Part shown: piece after piece, positions 6,022 through 6,286 of the stretch | Layout: every line of letters starts with the position of its first letter | Position numbering within the stretch: position 1 is the stretch's first letter | Assembly: GCA_026394315.1 (NCBI GenBank) | Contig: JAPKYM010000337.1 | Coordinates: 1 to 6,286 of the forward strand | Length of the DNA stretch: 6,286 bases | Reading direction: 5' to 3' | From: Candidatus Bathyarchaeota archaeon | Lineage (GTDB): Archaea > Thermoproteota > Bathyarchaeia > 40CM-2-53-6 > RBG-13-38-9 | Notes under the pieces: generated by a model | What the model was told of the DNA's origin: nothing | Database searches by the model: none | What the model saw: only the letters and a program-made list of their open reading frames with translations | Program-made: the position numbers and the translations under genes

Positions 6022-6091
6022 ACCCCTTTTGCGACACCTATTATGGACCTACCTCTTAACTCTTAACGCTAGCATTCGTAGATCCGGCTTA
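6022..6091. other. Short gap between glycosyltransferase gene and truncated copy
   Basis: Contains a tandem 7-mer, TCTTAAC, at 6054-6060 and 6061-6067. On the minus strand CATAATAG (6038-6045) is a weak TATA candidate about 20 nt before the TTG at 6021. That would mean a nearly leaderless transcript, which would fit the lack of a properly spaced Shine-Dalgarno. No RNA gene or convincing terminator is seen. Confidence 0.35.
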
Positions 6092-6286
6092 TTACGAAGC
6101 GCTCGCGGCAGAGCAATTCAGAAGCTGGAAAAGGTCAGGCCGGAGATTACGCGCGCGTGAGAGCGCGAGATCCTCTGAGAGCGTTCTTCCCTCCTCGAAC
6201 CCACCACAATTCAAGAAAGATCCACGGCGGTAAGCACAGTTGAAACCCGCCACATGAGGCAGACCAAAGAGCATAGAGAACCGCTG
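6092..6286 (-). pseudogene. 3'-truncated second glycosyltransferase copy (partial at right edge)
   Basis: The minus-strand frame enters from the right edge in the middle of a GT2 domain. QRFSMLFGLPHVAGFNCAYR through GGFEEGRTLSEDLALS matches residues 267-309 of the neighbouring glycosyltransferase without gaps. Homology stops at about 6157. The frame then runs through 21 unrelated codons to a TAA at 6092-6094, so the final 56 residues of the intact copy, including the TSTRR motif, are missing. The SED motif is kept. By count, the 123 aligned bases from 6164 to 6286 differ from the intact copy at 23 sites (about 81% identity), so the duplication is not recent. The 5' part is outside the window. 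Truncation makes a non-functional remnant likely, but a short expressed protein is not excluded. Confidence 0.75.
6157..6286. repeat. Direct repeat, copy B (in the truncated glycosyltransferase copy)
   Basis: Partner of 5094-5223. Its left boundary at about 6157 is where similarity ends, next to the palindromic alternating tract ACGCGCGCGT (6149-6158). It continues past the right edge of the window. Confidence 0.85.

Noticed and set aside
6060..6160. Plus-strand frame with a protein-like stretch (FVDPAYYEALAAEQF) between the two glycosyltransferase copies
   Set aside because: No start codon follows the TAA at 6057-6059, and beyond 6157 the frame runs antisense through the glycosyltransferase copy. 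At most it is a remnant of an unknown gene.
6092..6286. Insertion sequence or transposon end causing the glycosyltransferase duplication
   Set aside because: No transposase, terminal inverted repeats or target-site duplication could be seen at the boundary; plain recombination or deletion explains it.

Overview
The window looks archaeal, most likely from the Thermoproteota (a Nitrososphaeria- or Bathyarchaeia-like lineage). The grounds are archaeal-type TATA boxes (CTTAAATA and TTTATAAA) in the divergent intergenic region, a very large secreted protein whose C-terminus carries a PEFP motif, one transmembrane helix and a basic tail (as in archaeosortase-type surface proteins), a Shine-Dalgarno site in front of a TTG start, and an archaeal-style family 2 glycosyltransferase. 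The lineage is inference. No rRNA, tRNA, CRISPR array or transposase is visible.

Layout. Positions 1-206 hold no supported gene. They carry short repeats and the terminator of the first gene. Positions 207-4109 (minus) encode a 1300-residue cell-surface protein: signal peptide, an unrecognised N-terminal region of about 380 residues, six diverged carboxypeptidase-regulatory/CnaB-like beta-sandwich modules, and a PEF-CTERM-like anchor. A 156-bp divergent intergenic region (4110-4265) holds a promoter and Shine-Dalgarno site for this gene and, on the other strand, a TATA box followed at once by a perfect 8-6-8 palindrome that looks like an operator. Positions 4266-4931 (plus) encode a 221-residue unrecognised protein with a very basic, tyrosine-rich N-terminus and a C-terminal region resembling a degenerate PD-(D/E)XK nuclease fold. 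Its stop overlaps by 8 bp the stop of a convergent GT2 glycosyltransferase gene (4924-6021, minus). At the right edge (6092-6286, minus) lies the 3' part of a second, diverged copy of the same glycosyltransferase. It is cut off just after the SED motif at an alternating CG tract and is probably a pseudogene.

How the parts may fit. The surface protein is the main product of the window and carries seven N-X-S/T sequons and twelve cysteines in the mature chain. The neighbouring glycosyltransferases could act in cell-surface glycan synthesis, but nothing in the sequence ties them to this protein. The small plus-strand gene appears separately controlled. The duplicated and truncated glycosyltransferase at the right edge suggests local rearrangement. 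The least explained elements are the small nuclease-like gene with its operator-like palindrome, and the N-terminal region of the surface protein, whose predicted mature first residue is histidine.
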